A DNA stretch of 64,000 nucleotides, taken from assembly GCA_963678705.1 (NCBI GenBank), contig OY783204.1:26484759-26548758 (forward strand), written 5' to 3'. Position numbers and translations under genes: made by a program. Below, in pieces: positions 18,832-31,855 of the stretch. The notes below the pieces were generated by a model. The model made no database searches. It was given only the letters and a program-made list of their open reading frames with translations, and was not told the DNA's origin. Source of the stretch: Panorpa germanica. Its lineage: Eukaryota; Arthropoda; Insecta; Mecoptera; Panorpidae. Every line of letters begins with the position of its first letter. Position 1 is the first letter of the stretch.

Positions 18832-21800
18832 GATGAAATATTTATTATTTTTTTAATAAACAAGAGGAACAGATTTACAACGCGTTAACGAGCCGAAGAA
18901 ATAATTCAATATGGACGATTTCAAATTACACACATAAATATTGACAACACAACAACGAGAAAAATCAAATTAGCAACTGTGTAGTTAATTTTTATTTATT
19001 TAATAAGACCAGAAATTGTTAAAAAACGATTAACTGAATTGTTAATTTTTAATTAGATATTTTATCTAATATTTAATACAGAAATCAGTATAAATAAAAT
19101 ACAGTAATTTTGACTTTCAATTTGATGCTTCTCCAAGCACACCAACTTAAAAGACAAGTGTAAATTCAAATGATGACAGACGCTGAATTACGTGCATGTA
19201 ATATAAACATATTTAAATTAATAATTAAAATGTATTTTGTGATTAAGTTCTGTTTAAAATTGTGTTTGTGTTATATTTAAATAAAATAATGTGCTTCTTT
19301 TAAATATATATTGTGACGTTCATCAATACTATCGTGTGAAAGATAGTAACAACATAACCTGTAAGTTTAAAATATAAAGTATCTATGCATGCACAGATTT
19401 CTTTTTCTGATGGTATTCTTGTGTGAATATCCATAGTTAATTTATTAATAGATTATTGTTAATGAGCTGTAAAAGCTGTATTACATATACAGTTCATTAA
19501 CATATAAATTTAAATTAATGGTAATTTTCTTTACTAAAATTCAAGGTACAAAGAAGGTATTTAAAAAACCTAAACGTCATATCTTTATATACTATTTAAA
19601 AATTCAGAATGTTATAGGAAATATATTCTATAGTTAAACACGGATTGTTACGTAATATTTTTATACTATTCTATTAATTTTTCTAATTCTTCTATTCAAT
19701 TAGTTGTCTTTCTTAAGAAATTAAACTCAGATATTTTTTGTAATCTTAAAATTATATTGACATCTAGCGGCTAATTTTATTGCCTAATATTGCTGCGTCC
19801 GTGCTCACCTGGGAAAGGTTGTTGCACTTGCTATTAGGTTTCTTGTTTGATTACCTATTTTGTTGATTGGAATTCCAAAGTTTCCAATATTTAGTGCTAA
19901 TTTCCTAATCATTGTATTCAATTTTCGGCGATGAGTCTGATGAGAGACAGCCACTTGCTTTTTGTAGGTTATTTATTTAATAATATTTAGATTTTTTGAC
20001 ATCTGGTGAGAAATTATTTATCATTATTACATTATAATAACAATTATCTAATAAAGCATTCAGGCAATTATCAAAATTTTGAAAATCATTTAATATTATT
20101 AAATTATTTAAAAACATATTATAGTGTTTGAATCTTTGCTAATTATGTATTTAGAAAACAGGTGGCTCTAGTGTATCTATCGAATCCGAAAGTCTTTTAA
20201 ACTATATTTATAGTTACAATATTGTAATATTTACGTTTCGGGTCTATTTTCAATACCTCATCTTTTGAATACGGCAAATTATTTATGGTCACCTTATCAA
20301 TTGTTGGTTTTTACGTTTAGCTCAATAAGCATATTAATAAAATATGTATTTTTGATGAAATATTTAATCAATTAGATTTCAATAAGCTGATAGAATTGTT
20401 TCAGTATATCTAATACATACACAATAGCTGTCATTCATCGAATTCAATGATTCCTGATAACGAGATATCGATATAACACAATACTTAACAAGAGTCTTTC
20501 ATTAAATAACTCCTTATCATTAGACAGATGATTATTAATTATTTTATTGCAATTAATATCGATTCAATTAAATATGTAATAGCTTTTATTGTTGAAATAT
20601 TATATAAGAATCTATATTATACAACATTTCATTGTTTTAAATTGTTAAGATATAGGGTTTTTTAATCTTAAACTTATGGCGTTTTTTTCATGATTTTATT
20701 CCACACTGTTTTGTTTTGCACTGTCAGTTCAACACTGTATAGTGTTACGTTGTATTTTACAGTTTTACACCAGTTTTGTGGTGGTATAATAAACAAATGT
20801 ATAAAATACACAACTATCATATAATAATTAATGCGAGATATAATCTGGTTGTTGAAATCGCAGTAATATAATTTAAAAAAAACAACGTATTTAATATTTG
20901 TTGTTATCAATTGAGTGTCAAGTGTAAGTTGAAGAAAAATTCAAACTTTTACAATGTTTCTCTAAAGTATAAAGTGCAGAATTATTTTTTTCAATAAACC
21001 CACAGAAAACTTGCCAGAAGTTCAAAAAAACTGCACGAGAAAGTGCAACACTGTTGAAAAGCAGTAATCGTGAAACTAATAGACTTTCGTCAATATAAAA
21101 TGTAACTTCGTGAAGTCAATGTTTTTACTCAATGTTAGGTTTATTATTTAGCAAAGTTTAACATAAATTTTCTTCCAATGTTATTACTTTTTTGTTATAA
21201 TTTTACGGCGTTGTCTGTTTCCGATCCTGAGTCCTATCATTCTTACGATTTTGACAGTTTTTATGATGTCGCAGTCTCAAATATGTGAGCTGCATCGCTG
21301 CCTAATAAGTTTTGTGATTATGAGAGCACACAATTAAATTAACTTTGATAACTTGATTAGATCTTAATGTAGTTGGTACAAAGTCGGTAAAACAGTGACC
21401 ATATACTTATGTCATGCATAGCTGACGTTGTTAGGAATAAAACGGTTGACATTTGGAGCTGACAGAAATCACTGTGCATAATGTCAAGTTATTATAAAAT
21501 TAGATAAAAAGGAATTAACAATTTAAATAATAAACTTAGATTTATTAACTTTAACTTTAACTAAACTTTAGTCTTTGATTTCAGAGCAATACATAAGTTT
21601 CTAATATAATTATTAAAATGTATGAATACTCATGTAATACTTAAAAATGCAACTGTATATAAAATGAACATTCAATCGGCCCGCACATGATGTGGTTTGG
21701 CCAACTATTTAAAAAGAAAACAATGAAATATTCTGTTTTATAAATAAGTATAAAGATATTTCTTATCATCTATTGAATTTCTAATATTTGCATATCAAAA

Positions 21801-24379
21801 ATGTAACTTAGTCATTTGAAAACAGTAAACATTTAAACTAAATATAAATTAAATATTTATATAGAAGAACAGAAGAGAAAATAATTGACATTGTTAAAAA
21901 TGTAAAACTTACACTATATAGTATTCTTTCGAGAAAATAGGTACTCTAACTTATAGCATATATATTTGCATTAGGCGCTTATTAATATAGAGAACTTGCA
22001 ATCGAAATTCACTCATCATCAGTAAATAATTTTTTAGTTGTGTTAAAATTTTATAAAAATATTTTGCATAAATAAAAATTATAATAAAATTAATATTAAA
22101 ATTATTAGTCTCTATATATTTCAGTGTAGTAATAAATGTTACGTAATAATTCGTATCTCATAAACTACTTGTTACTTTATCTGTATATAAAAAAAACAAC
22201 TTGGTTAAAATTTCTTTTTTATTTACTGTTCATAGAAAAAGTGTGTGTGAATGAATGTTTCAATTGAAGATCGATACCGCGGCATAGGGTGCTTCAGTGC
22301 TTCAGGGTTTGAAGCCATTACCCTATCCTGTATCCCTGTGTGTAGGACAGCGCCCTTTGCAATTGTTAAAGGGGAGCTAAAACATTTGCATAGGCTCTTG
22401 TAACTAAGTACATATGTACTATATAACTGAAGGGTGTAGTAACAAAATAATCTAAGTCACATTTTTCTATAGAAAATTTATTAGAAAATAAAATAAATAA
22501 TTTTATTTATATCTCGTAGAATTGATTTCACGTGGAATGTAAAAGAAAGGTGATTTAAGATAGAGTGGTATAGAGTGTATAATTGATGAGATTTAGCAAA
22601 AATTAATTTCAGATTTTGATCTACAAACAAATCTATATTGTTGACAAGTGACATTTGGCTTTTTTTTAGTAATAAGTGACCTAGAAAGTACAAAAGCGTT
22701 TGTAAAATTTTAAGTATTACTCTCAAACCAATTTAAACCAGAACCTGTTTATCTACTCTACTATTAATTCAATAGTTTGGTAGTTTAATTTTTCGAGGTG
22801 TCTCTTTATATAAATTGCTAAAAATGCTCTTCATTTTAATACAAATTTAATAGACAAATGCATATACTTAATATCTGAATTTGTTAAAAAATACACTATA
22901 TGAAAACTAATGTACTGAGATCTGAAATTTTTCAATACCTGGTTTAAAATGTGCTTTAGAAATGTTCTAAAATTTATAGAGTGTAATGTATTTAAAAAAT
23001 TATTAAATCTGGTATATTTTATAAAGCAAAGACAAATGAAAAATGAATAGTTCCTTTAAAAACTTTCTTAGAGATATAATTTTTATTAAATCTAGTTAAA
23101 AACCTCAATTAAAGCGCAGGGCAAAGCCGATTATTTTACAAGTTTCATACGAATTAAACTATTTAAGAATTTTCGAAAATAGACAAGAAAACTTAGCTTG
23201 AAACTGAAGCTAATTAACTCCGGAACGGGACTATTTACTATCAAATGATACTATAGTTCAAATTACGAAAGTTCGGCGGCGACTCTTACTTAAAAAAGTT
23301 GTGGGTATAAACCGATATAACTAAAAAGCACTGACTCACTTACTTTTCAATAATGTATATAGAAACGAATAAGATAAAATTCATTATCATATTATAGATT
23401 TATACCGATCTTATAACCTCTTTTAAGTATAAGTCACCGCCGAACTTTCGTAATTTGAACTATAGAATCTTTTTTCGAATGTAACAAATTATGACTTAGA
23501 TCGCTTTTTGTCTGCACCCTTCAAGTGGTTTGTCCTCTTCATACAATTATTCAGTTAAATGGTTTTAGTTAAATTTTAAATAAAAGTAAAAACTTAACAG
23601 GTAATTTTTTTATATAAGTATAATAACCATAGAAGTCGTAAATTTTAAAAATGTCATGTTTTGTGTTTGGTTTATTAGTATGCATACGTGTAATAAAGTA
23701 ATAACTGTCACATGATCATAAAAAATGCAAATAGTGATGTCACCATTTTAGAATGCAACGCTCGACCGGTTTAATTGCCGTAATCAAAATTATAGAAACA
23801 ATAAAATATGACAATAAAGTTATATCTCTTCGAAAATTTATATCTTTATATATACGCCGTTTTTTAGCATTTAAAAATTTTATGCTATGTATATACTACG
23901 TAAATGATACTTTTGTGGTGTACTTGAAACATGTATTTTTAATAGATGCAATTTAAGATAAATTTATAATTAGATTTAGATAGATCTGGAACGCGATCTC
24001 TTTTTATTTTAAGAACTTTCCAGTTGCGTAAATTTTATACTGGATCGAATAGAATGTGATAAAAATTTGCACTGAATTGAATGTAACGAAACAGTGGCGC
24101 TTCGGGTCCCTTAAAAGATGATAGTCTGCTAAAATTTCACCAAAATAGCTTAATTACGATATTAATTAGCGATAGAATTATAGAAACTATCTAATTATAA
24201 TTCGAAGTGGTTTTGTAATTAAAAATACACATTTCCAAGAAAATAATTGTTCAGCACTATAAATATTTATAGAAATATAATAAACAAATAATATAAATAT
24301 AAGTAACAAGGTAACTGGTAAGGCTAGAAGCGACCTAAGGGCTTGTGACAGCTGCACAAGGGTCTAATCCAACCCTTAC
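18832..24379. other. Long upstream intron or 5' flank of the AK gene
   Basis: No gene is recognised in 5.5 kb. It would be intron if the myristoylated first exon is used. A possible non-coding exon end, CTTTCCCAG|GTGAGC on the minus strand, lies near 19808-19812. A GC-richer patch of unknown origin lies at 22260-22400. One inverted-repeat MITE is at 23251-23465. Frames such as 20674-20910 and 22481-22726 are low-complexity. Confidence 0.5.
23251..23465 (+). mobile_element. ~215-bp TIR MITE family, copy 1
   Basis: Near-perfect terminal inverted repeats of about 36 bp start CTATAGTTCAAATTACGAAA and run through GTTCGGCGGCGACT. The interior contains CACTGACTCACTTA. Further copies lie at 47038-47252 (opposite orientation) and 62404-62621. 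No coding capacity. Confidence 0.88.
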
Positions 24380-24474
24380 CTAGCTAGGAATACCATGGAG
24401 TTAGATTTTGATACACACCCTGATTCACTTTCTGTTTTATTCACTTTTTTCTCCTTTGATGCACAACCACCCAT
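24380..24474 (-). CDS. Alternative first exon with N-myristoylation signal, likely of arginine kinase
   Basis: The ATG at 24474 opens MGGCASKEKKVNKTESESG and continues to a consensus donor GCTAG|GTAAGG after 31 codons plus 2 nt. Gly2, Ser6 and Lys7 fit the N-myristoyltransferase consensus and Cys4 is a typical palmitoylation site beside it. The phase (AG + G = Arg) matches the AK exon acceptor at 18705, giving ...[17 protein letters not shown] in one open frame. It is on the same strand, 5.7 kb upstream, with no other gene between. The downstream partner is inferred; the exon could in principle belong to an unseen gene or splice to 14256 instead. Ciliate AK and sea urchin flagellar creatine kinase are known N-myristoylated phosphagen kinases. 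Confidence 0.68.
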
Positions 24475-24649
24475 TTTTAAATAATTAAAATATATATATA
24501 TATATGTATTATAAAATGTAAAAAAATTTAATACGTATATCAAAAATCACTAAAAAAATATATATTTAATATATATATAAAAATAAATTAAATACACTAC
24601 GTTACACTAATTTTAAACACTACTATTAAAAAAGAATTTTTCTAAAAAG

Positions 24650-24880
24650 CACTACATGGGATAACTATGATGTTCTTGTATCGGGTGCGGATTTAAAATA
24701 GTGAACTACTGCTACTGCAGGGGCTGTGCTACAGAAGGTTTAGCCTTCCAGTGTCTAGGTGTACGTCTAAAAGAGGGTCGCGCCCTTCACAGTTGTCTGT
24801 GAGTCTGTCCCGGTCCCGGGGTTGTGTCTGTGTCTGTTCTGTGCGAAACTGAGTGTTCCATTATACGCCACAGATCGATA
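24650..24880 (-). promoter_or_regulatory. Probable promoter/5' UTR of the myristoylated AK transcript
   Basis: A clearly GC-richer patch lies directly upstream of the 24474 ATG on its strand, in a 75% AT neighbourhood. On the minus strand it holds TATAATG, then CTCAGTTTC and GGACAGACTCACAGAC, which resemble Initiator-type sites, and GGGACCGGGACAG. No exact start can be assigned. Confidence 0.35.
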
Positions 24881-26289
24881 AAATGCATATCTACACGTTG
24901 GTGTCTTTTCAGCCAATCAACGACAATCATGACATCATAATAATCCAATCATAATTCACGATACAAGCGCGGGATTGAGATATTATATTTAATATTTATG
25001 GTTTGATTGTAAATTACATTATCTTTTTACTTAGGTTATTAAAGCTAAGTTATCGTGCTAAATTATCTTGTTACCATTGCCTTTTAATTATATACAGATC
25101 TGATTATTATTAGATGATGTTATCACCTTGTTAAATAGCTGATAACGGCTTTAATAAGTACTGTCAGTCACTTGTCAGAATATGTCACATATTGTACATG
25201 TAGCACATGATTGACTATTATCCAAGAGCACTTGAGCGCTTGTACAACTTTTAGTTTTAGTTGCCGCGAGAGGTCTAAATTGGCACATCACTTCACGCAA
25301 ATTGATAAACACTTAGTCATCCTTAAGACTACTTTATTATATAACATGAAATTATTTACATGTTATTATAGCTGCATCAATTTAGGGGCAAATATAAAGC
25401 GTTCAAATATTTCATGTTATCGTTGTTGCTTACTATGTTAATTAGTTGCATATACTTGGGCCTTAATACAAGAATATAATCACATAAAATATTATATGTT
25501 ATCATTATAGTTTAATTAAGTAATTTAGGGGCAAATATTATAAAAATAGAAATGTACTTTCTGTTATTTGTGCTTCTTTAATTGTTAAAGTTTCAGAGAA
25601 AATATCTCGTGTTTCTATCATGTTACTTTCGTTGCATACTTCCAGGCGTTTGGTGTTCAACGTAGGTTTGAAACTTGGATAATAATATCGTTTTAGGCGC
25701 ACTGAATTATAAAGTTAGTGAGCTAGAGCTGATAAGGATCTTTCTGTCAACTCGTAAGACGATCGTAATCGTAATGTCACAATTTATTACTGCTATTGCT
25801 TCAAATGGTACTAGCTGGTACCGGGAATTGTTGTTAAACAAGAACAGCTGCATTAATTTAAACAAAAGTTAATTAAAAGGCATGTTAATTATTTAGATGT
25901 TATTGTTTGTTTGAGAAACATATAAATTTAGATACTAAAGGTCATTCAATAAAAAATGTAAATTGATTTTTATAGTTATATAATTCAATTTAAAAAATTC
26001 AATCAATTTGTTATCTATTAAATATATTTAAAATCGCGTAACGAAACAAATTGTAATAAATCAATATTTTATCTAATTTTAAAGTATTTCTAGGTAACTA
26101 GAATCAAGTACAATTACTTATCTTATCTAATCGAAAAATATAGCAAAATATTAACAATATTGAAAAGAAAATAAATTGATACTATTTGTAATTAAACTAG
26201 CTGTTAATTTAAAAAACAAAATTATCCGTAATCAAAAATAAGTATTTTGGGTACACAGAAATTGTTTTATATCATCATGTAAAATGGTG

Positions 26290-26650
26290 AATTTAACCTG
26301 AATTTAATGTTGTTTTTGGGCATCCATTTTCCTGCCATTTTGACTCCCACAAAAATTTTGTGAAGAGCTTTTTTGTAGATAATAATAATATCTACAACTT
26401 TTATTAATAACGTCTTGTTGTAACTTTTCTAATAACAGAGTTGTAAGCAAAAATAAATCTGAAAGTTGTACATTATACAATTTAATTTAACATTTATTTT
26501 TGCTTATAACTTTTTTTATAAAAGTAAAAATAAGAGCTATTACGAAAAGTTGTAGATAATAATAATATCTATGAAAAAGCTATTCACAAAATTTTTGTGA
26601 AAGTTATAGTTTTAAAGATAAATAAGAAATTCTGATTATATCCTTATTTT
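26290..26650. repeat. Inverted-repeat element (family with GTAGATAATAATAATATCTAC core), copy 1
   Basis: The arms share CAAAATTTTTGTGAA / TTTTGTGAAGAGCTTTTTTG and TGTAGATAATAATAATATCTA in opposite orientation around a ~150-bp centre containing AAAATAAATCTGAAAG and its mate. Related copies: 46731-47035 and 60613-61000. Non-coding MITE-like element. Confidence 0.65.
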
Positions 26651-27794
26651 CAAGATGGAAATTAGAATTTAAATCTATATATGATCATTGTACATGATGA
26701 GAAAATTGGTACCTACTCACATAGCTTGGTTCGATTATGAATTTATATGACTATATATCAATCTATCTCAGTAATACTAATTATGGATATTACTTCGTTT
26801 AAGAAAATCACCCGTGTAATATTTACAAGCACAAACTATATACATCGCAATTTATTTGTTGTACATTTTAACAATCATTTTTATAATAATTTTCCTCAAT
26901 TAAAACATGCTCTCGAATTCTGTACGTTATAGTAACGAATTGTAAACGTCTATGCTACGTAACTGTAAAATATGAACTGTCGTAATAGCATACAACAAAA
27001 ATGGCGCGTTAATAAAAAAGTATTGTCTCATTTAGAACACTTGATATTTATGAAATTTTTATTTAAAATTCGTCATGATTGTACGGTATTACGTGGCTTC
27101 CAGACCGTCGTAATAAGGATGATTTAGGTTTAAAATATTTTAAACGTTAAATTGATGACAATAAGTAGTTGAAGCATCAGACCATATACTTTTCAGGGAT
27201 GTGCAACTTTTAGTTCACGGAAAGTTTATTTTTTTTACAAATATTAAAATTTAGTGCGATTTTTATAACGTCTGTGATTCTAGTGACTCCAAAATGTTTA
27301 CTGGGTTACGAATCAAATAATATCGTAAAGCATTGAATGCTATTTTACCTTGGCTATGACTCATAGTACCTTATAAAAAATAATTACAACTTAGATAAGA
27401 CAATTCATATGCTAATGATGTCAAACAATAATGGTATAAATCAGGAAATGATTTTTTTTGCGGTTTGGTTTTTATTTTAATTTAGCTATGTATAATACCA
27501 ATTTGATGAAATTCTATATTTGTCTTTAGACAATAGAAAACTGTTTAGCATCCCTGAAATCAACAAGAATGATGCCACGGGACGTGCGGGAGTGGCAATA
27601 CGCTCCGTTGACGTTCGTCATAAGTAAAACTTATTCTAACATATTACAATAATAGCGGGTGCATTCAATTACATAACTAGCGGATTTCCGTGATTAAAAA
27701 CTATATTTTCAATTAAAAAAAAAACAATCAGCTAAAGAATTGATACCTAAATTGATGACAAAGTATGAAGATTTTATTTAAAGTCTGTCTAATG

Positions 27795-27895
27795 TCTAAT
27801 TACAGAAGAACATATAACTCTGGTAGGGAATCGAACCCAAAAACAGATCAGCGAGGCATCAGAGTTTTAACGCTCTTGGCATTTAGGAATTTGAG
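27795..27895 (-). mobile_element. tRNA-derived SINE fragment
   Basis: The minus strand reads TGCCAAGAGCG (A-box-like) and, 40 nt on, GGGTTCGATTCCC (perfect B box) followed by TACCAGAGTTATATG. This matches the head of the SINE at 48280 (AAGAGC...GGGTTCGATCCC...ACAGTTATAT). It explains the tRNA-like words in the forward frame at 27765-28055. Confidence 0.65.
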
Positions 27896-29774
27896 AGGTT
27901 CTCTTTCAAATCCAATAAAAATGACATTTTTAATAATGGATATTTTAATAATTTTTTTAAAAAATCCGCTAAATACAAAACGCAAATACAATACACGTAA
28001 TATTTTTTACCAAATGGTACCGAGGCTTGACATAATTTTGTTACATTATTATTAAATATATGTAAAAGACATAAATATGTTTTACTAATATAATACTTTT
28101 ATTAACATCAACTAACGTTTATATATGTCGAAAGATAACATTTGTTATGTAATCTGTAATCTTTGTTATGTTATCTAACATAATTTTATGTAAAAGGTAA
28201 ACTTTTTCATGTAAAATAAATTTAACAGATACGTAACTGTGTTTAGCGGGGATAGTATTTAATATTTTTAAAGATAAGAGATAGGACATTTCTGTTGCTT
28301 ACAAAGTTACACGCCATTTTGATTTAAAATGGCGGTGTGTAAAATAAATTATAGAAAAACTAACTTAAGATTCCGCCCAGCATACAGTTTGCTGCATATC
28401 CATTTTCGGTATTATTTTTATTTAGTTTTATTGCTGTACTAAGAATTAAAATCTAAAATTTGTTTTTTACAATATGTAAATAAAGGATCGCTTTGTACTT
28501 TGTATATTTTATTTTGTTATTCACAAGTTTTATATATATTAAATTGGTAAATAACAAATTTGAATACAAAAAGTATATAATTCTTTATTTATATATTGTA
28601 GAAAATAAATTTTAGATTAAAATTCACAGTGGCGAATCAAATTGGAATGAAACTGCACGACGGAACCCTAATAAATATGAAACACAAAATGTAAATATTT
28701 TAGAAGATGTAATTATGTAATATAGATATGTAGTATAGTATCTAGTTACTTTGTTAATATATTATAATTTTTATATTTAAACAAAAGTGATAGCTATCAG
28801 ACATTGGCTCAGATTTAAGTCTAATATCAACCGTGTTGTATGTAGCTGAGTTTAAAATAATTTTGGAACAAAAGTCTCAGTATATAAAACTAAATTATTA
28901 ATATTTAGGCAGCACTGCCTAATATTAGTTGCAAGTAGGGTTTAAAGTGGTGAAATATTAAAAAACTAAACTGGACACGCTGATAAAAAATATTTAGTAA
29001 GTGATACACTTCTACATCTAGAAAAATTAAATAGTAAAACGGTTAAACATTCAAAAGAAGGCCAAAACGCTGTTTTTAGGGCTTTTACAAACGAAGACCG
29101 GGTTTCTTAACCCCAGCTACAACATAGCTGCTTTTGGTAGTTGAACCAGATACTATGTTCAAATATCCAATTCTTTAAATAATTATAATATTTCTCCTCG
29201 ATATTATTTTTTCAATATAACATTAAAAGAATGTTTATTTATTTATTATTACCAAACATATTTTTTAATTTTGTTTATTCTGTTAAAAATAACAAAGCCT
29301 AAGTATTTATCTTTCACACAACTTTGTTAATTATCTATTAGGATTTGAGTATTTGAAATATTTTAAAACAATTCAAACTAAACATGAAGATTATTTAATA
29401 TACCGGTGAAAAATATTCAGTTTTTAATTTAGAGGCTTTAAACATCAGGCATTTTAAAAATAAATTTGTCTTGGTTTTATAAACGGGTTCCAAAGATTTT
29501 TAGGTAGCTCCTCCTTCAAGCAACATACTTTGGTAAAAATACATCAACTGTGTTACGTAACAAATCGGAAGCCCGGATTGAAAAAAATAATTCAACCACG
29601 ACCGAAAATATAAGAGTCACAAAGAAGGAACAGGAAAACACTGCGAGCCACAAAAATATTTTTAAAATAACCGAAAATGTTGAAATAATATCGCAAAACA
29701 CATCACATCATTATGCATTGTTGAATCACTTTGAAATAAATAATAATTATTAAAAAAAAAAAAAAAAATGTTGC

Positions 29775-30235
29775 TCACCTTGGGATATATGAACTAACAC
29801 TGTAGCTTACTCGTTGAAGAGTGAGCGCAAGCACTAAATGCTGAGCCTTGGTTGCTGTCTACCCAATAGACCTAGGTCTACCTCCCCCTTACACACCTCA
29901 TCACCCGCTTGGCCCCCCACCGCATAAAAAACACAACTAACTGTGTGACGTCACATGGTGATGTGCCAAGCCTGCGCCCGTGTTCAGCAGTATCATCAGA
30001 CCCGAAAGAAGCAGCCAATCAGGATGGAATACTAAGACATTATATTCTAGACGCGGTATACGCGGGCGCGGGTGGGGTGGAAGGGGTTATAACGGTACGG
30101 GAAGTGTAGGGCTCACGAGGGCCGAGACGGTGACCGGATGGTTGGATGTAGATGGCATTCCCAGAGAGCATCAGAGAAAGAGACACACTGATGAAGAGAC
30201 CTTGGCCCCGGATGAACTCAAGCCAAACTTATACC
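29775..30235. other. GC-rich island of unknown origin
   Basis: About 460 bp with much higher GC than its surroundings. It begins after a 16-nt A run and includes ACGCGGTATACGCGGGCGCG and GTGTAGGGCTCACGAGGG. Two overlapping forward frames (29909-30109 and 29980-30315) read through it without a recognised motif. The A run and the composition jump suggest a piece of a retroelement or a processed sequence. I cannot name it. Confidence 0.4.
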
Positions 30236-31380
30236 AATTGCAAGTAATATTTGCCAAAAAAAATTATATGTATTTTATTTTCATTTTCACCTACATAAAT
30301 GTAACATTTACATAACTTATATCCAATGTCCAAAATGTGTGACAAGACGAGACAAATGAGGGGGTTTTTCAAAATCATTCTATTAAATGCAAACAATGTA
30401 AATTTTACTCAATACTCTGACGTCAGTCTGCTTGTATCTTCAAGTGCGATTCCTGGACAGGCGCTATATTTTCTAGCTTTGGTTCTTATCAAAATTACTT
30501 TGATTACGTGTTCTCATAATCATAAATGTTATAAGGCAGCGGTGTAGTTCATATACATATTTATAACATTGTAGAAGGTCGTCGGTGATCGGTAAAATAA
30601 ATCAAATATTTTCGATTTACAATTCTTCAGCTGTAGAGATTTCCGAGTAGATTTCCCAATACTGCGTATGTTTAGTGGAATAGGAATACACATATACGGT
30701 GCTGTGTGTTTAGACTTTTAGTTTTAAGCATTCTTGTATTACAAGTGCAAAATCCACCTTTGCAAAAGATGTTTCGAATTCAAAAATAAAACAAAGTAAC
30801 TTATTTCAAAACTGAAATTTATTTTGAATTTTTTTGTTGCCTGAACTCGTTCATTTAAAACAATGACAACACATTATATTGGATATTATTAGATATAGAT
30901 GTAAAATTCTTCTCGATTTTTTTCAATTATTATCTTATCTGAAATATTATAAGGTATTACTTTAGCATATTATGAAAATCAGTAATAATCGGCCAAATGC
31001 GTTATTGCCCCGTGCTTTTTGGGTAGATTTGGGTAGATTGCTTTTTGCAATTTTCTTTTTTCATTATGTAAATGGGTTAAACTTGAATTTAAATTTGATT
31101 TTTTGGGGTGGAGCATATTGGTAATAAGGTAATCAATTTTTTGACCTCTTTACATCATGAAACAAAAAATTGCTGTTTACTCTAAATAACAGTTGGCCAC
31201 TTTTTTTCCTGAAACTTTCCAGCTTAGCACAGAAACAAGATTTTTTTTGTGAAATTTTGTGAGTTCTATATCATGAGGAGAAGTTTCTATTTTAATGTTT
31301 AAGGACTAAGACTTCATTTTAAACGTATTCATAATAAAGTTCATTTATTGTAGTCGTGTATATCTGAAACATTTTAGGAT

Positions 31381-31545
31381 CAGGCCCGGATTTGAGGGAG
31401 GGCAGACCCCATGGCCTCCACAAGAGAGAGGCCTCCACAATTTGAAAGACTTGACGAAAAGAAATTGTTCCTTTTATTCGGAAAATAATTAGGGGCCTCC
31501 ACTCCTTCGTTGCCCCAGGCCTCCACACCGCTAAATCCGACACTG
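31381..31545. mobile_element. hAT-type MITE with 8-bp target duplication
   Basis: The ends are CAGGCCCGGATTT and, inverted, CAGTGTCGGATTT. The flanks repeat TTTAGGAT exactly (31373-31380 and 31546-31553), the 8-bp duplication typical of hAT elements. The interior has repeated GGCCTCCACA words. 165 bp, no coding capacity. Confidence 0.88.
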
Positions 31546-31855
31546 TTTAGGATACATGTATCATGTGTGCGGTACTCTTCGATTTTATTATCTTTAGTAT
31601 AGTGTTGTATTTATAAATATTAAAGAAGAAACTTCATCTAATGATAAAGTGTGTTAATGTGAAACAAATGCAATACACCCTCTACTGAAAAAGACAGTAA
31701 AAATTCCAAGTTACTGATATGTAAAATAGGCTTTAATGTTGTCTAAATAAGTTTAATTGGTAAATCGATCTTTGATCAAGAGGCAAGACTAGATATGTAA
31801 ATTTACTTGCATACCTACAATATATTGAAGTGTTCTTTCTATTTTTTTGATCTTC

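Larger units (their letters stand above)
24900..31370. other. Gene-free stretch between the AK locus and the Cys-rich locus
   Basis: Apart from the inverted-repeat element at 26290, the SINE fragment at 27795, the GC-rich island at 29775 and a family relative near 31060-31110 (TATGTAAATGGGTTAAACTTG), I see only AT-rich DNA. The frames here are short and without motifs. Confidence 0.5.

Noticed and set aside
27765..28055. Forward frame of 96 codons
   Set aside because: Its first part is the antisense of a tRNA-derived SINE head with a B box.
31319..31543. Reverse frame of 74 codons
   Set aside because: Lies across the hAT MITE with an 8-bp target duplication.
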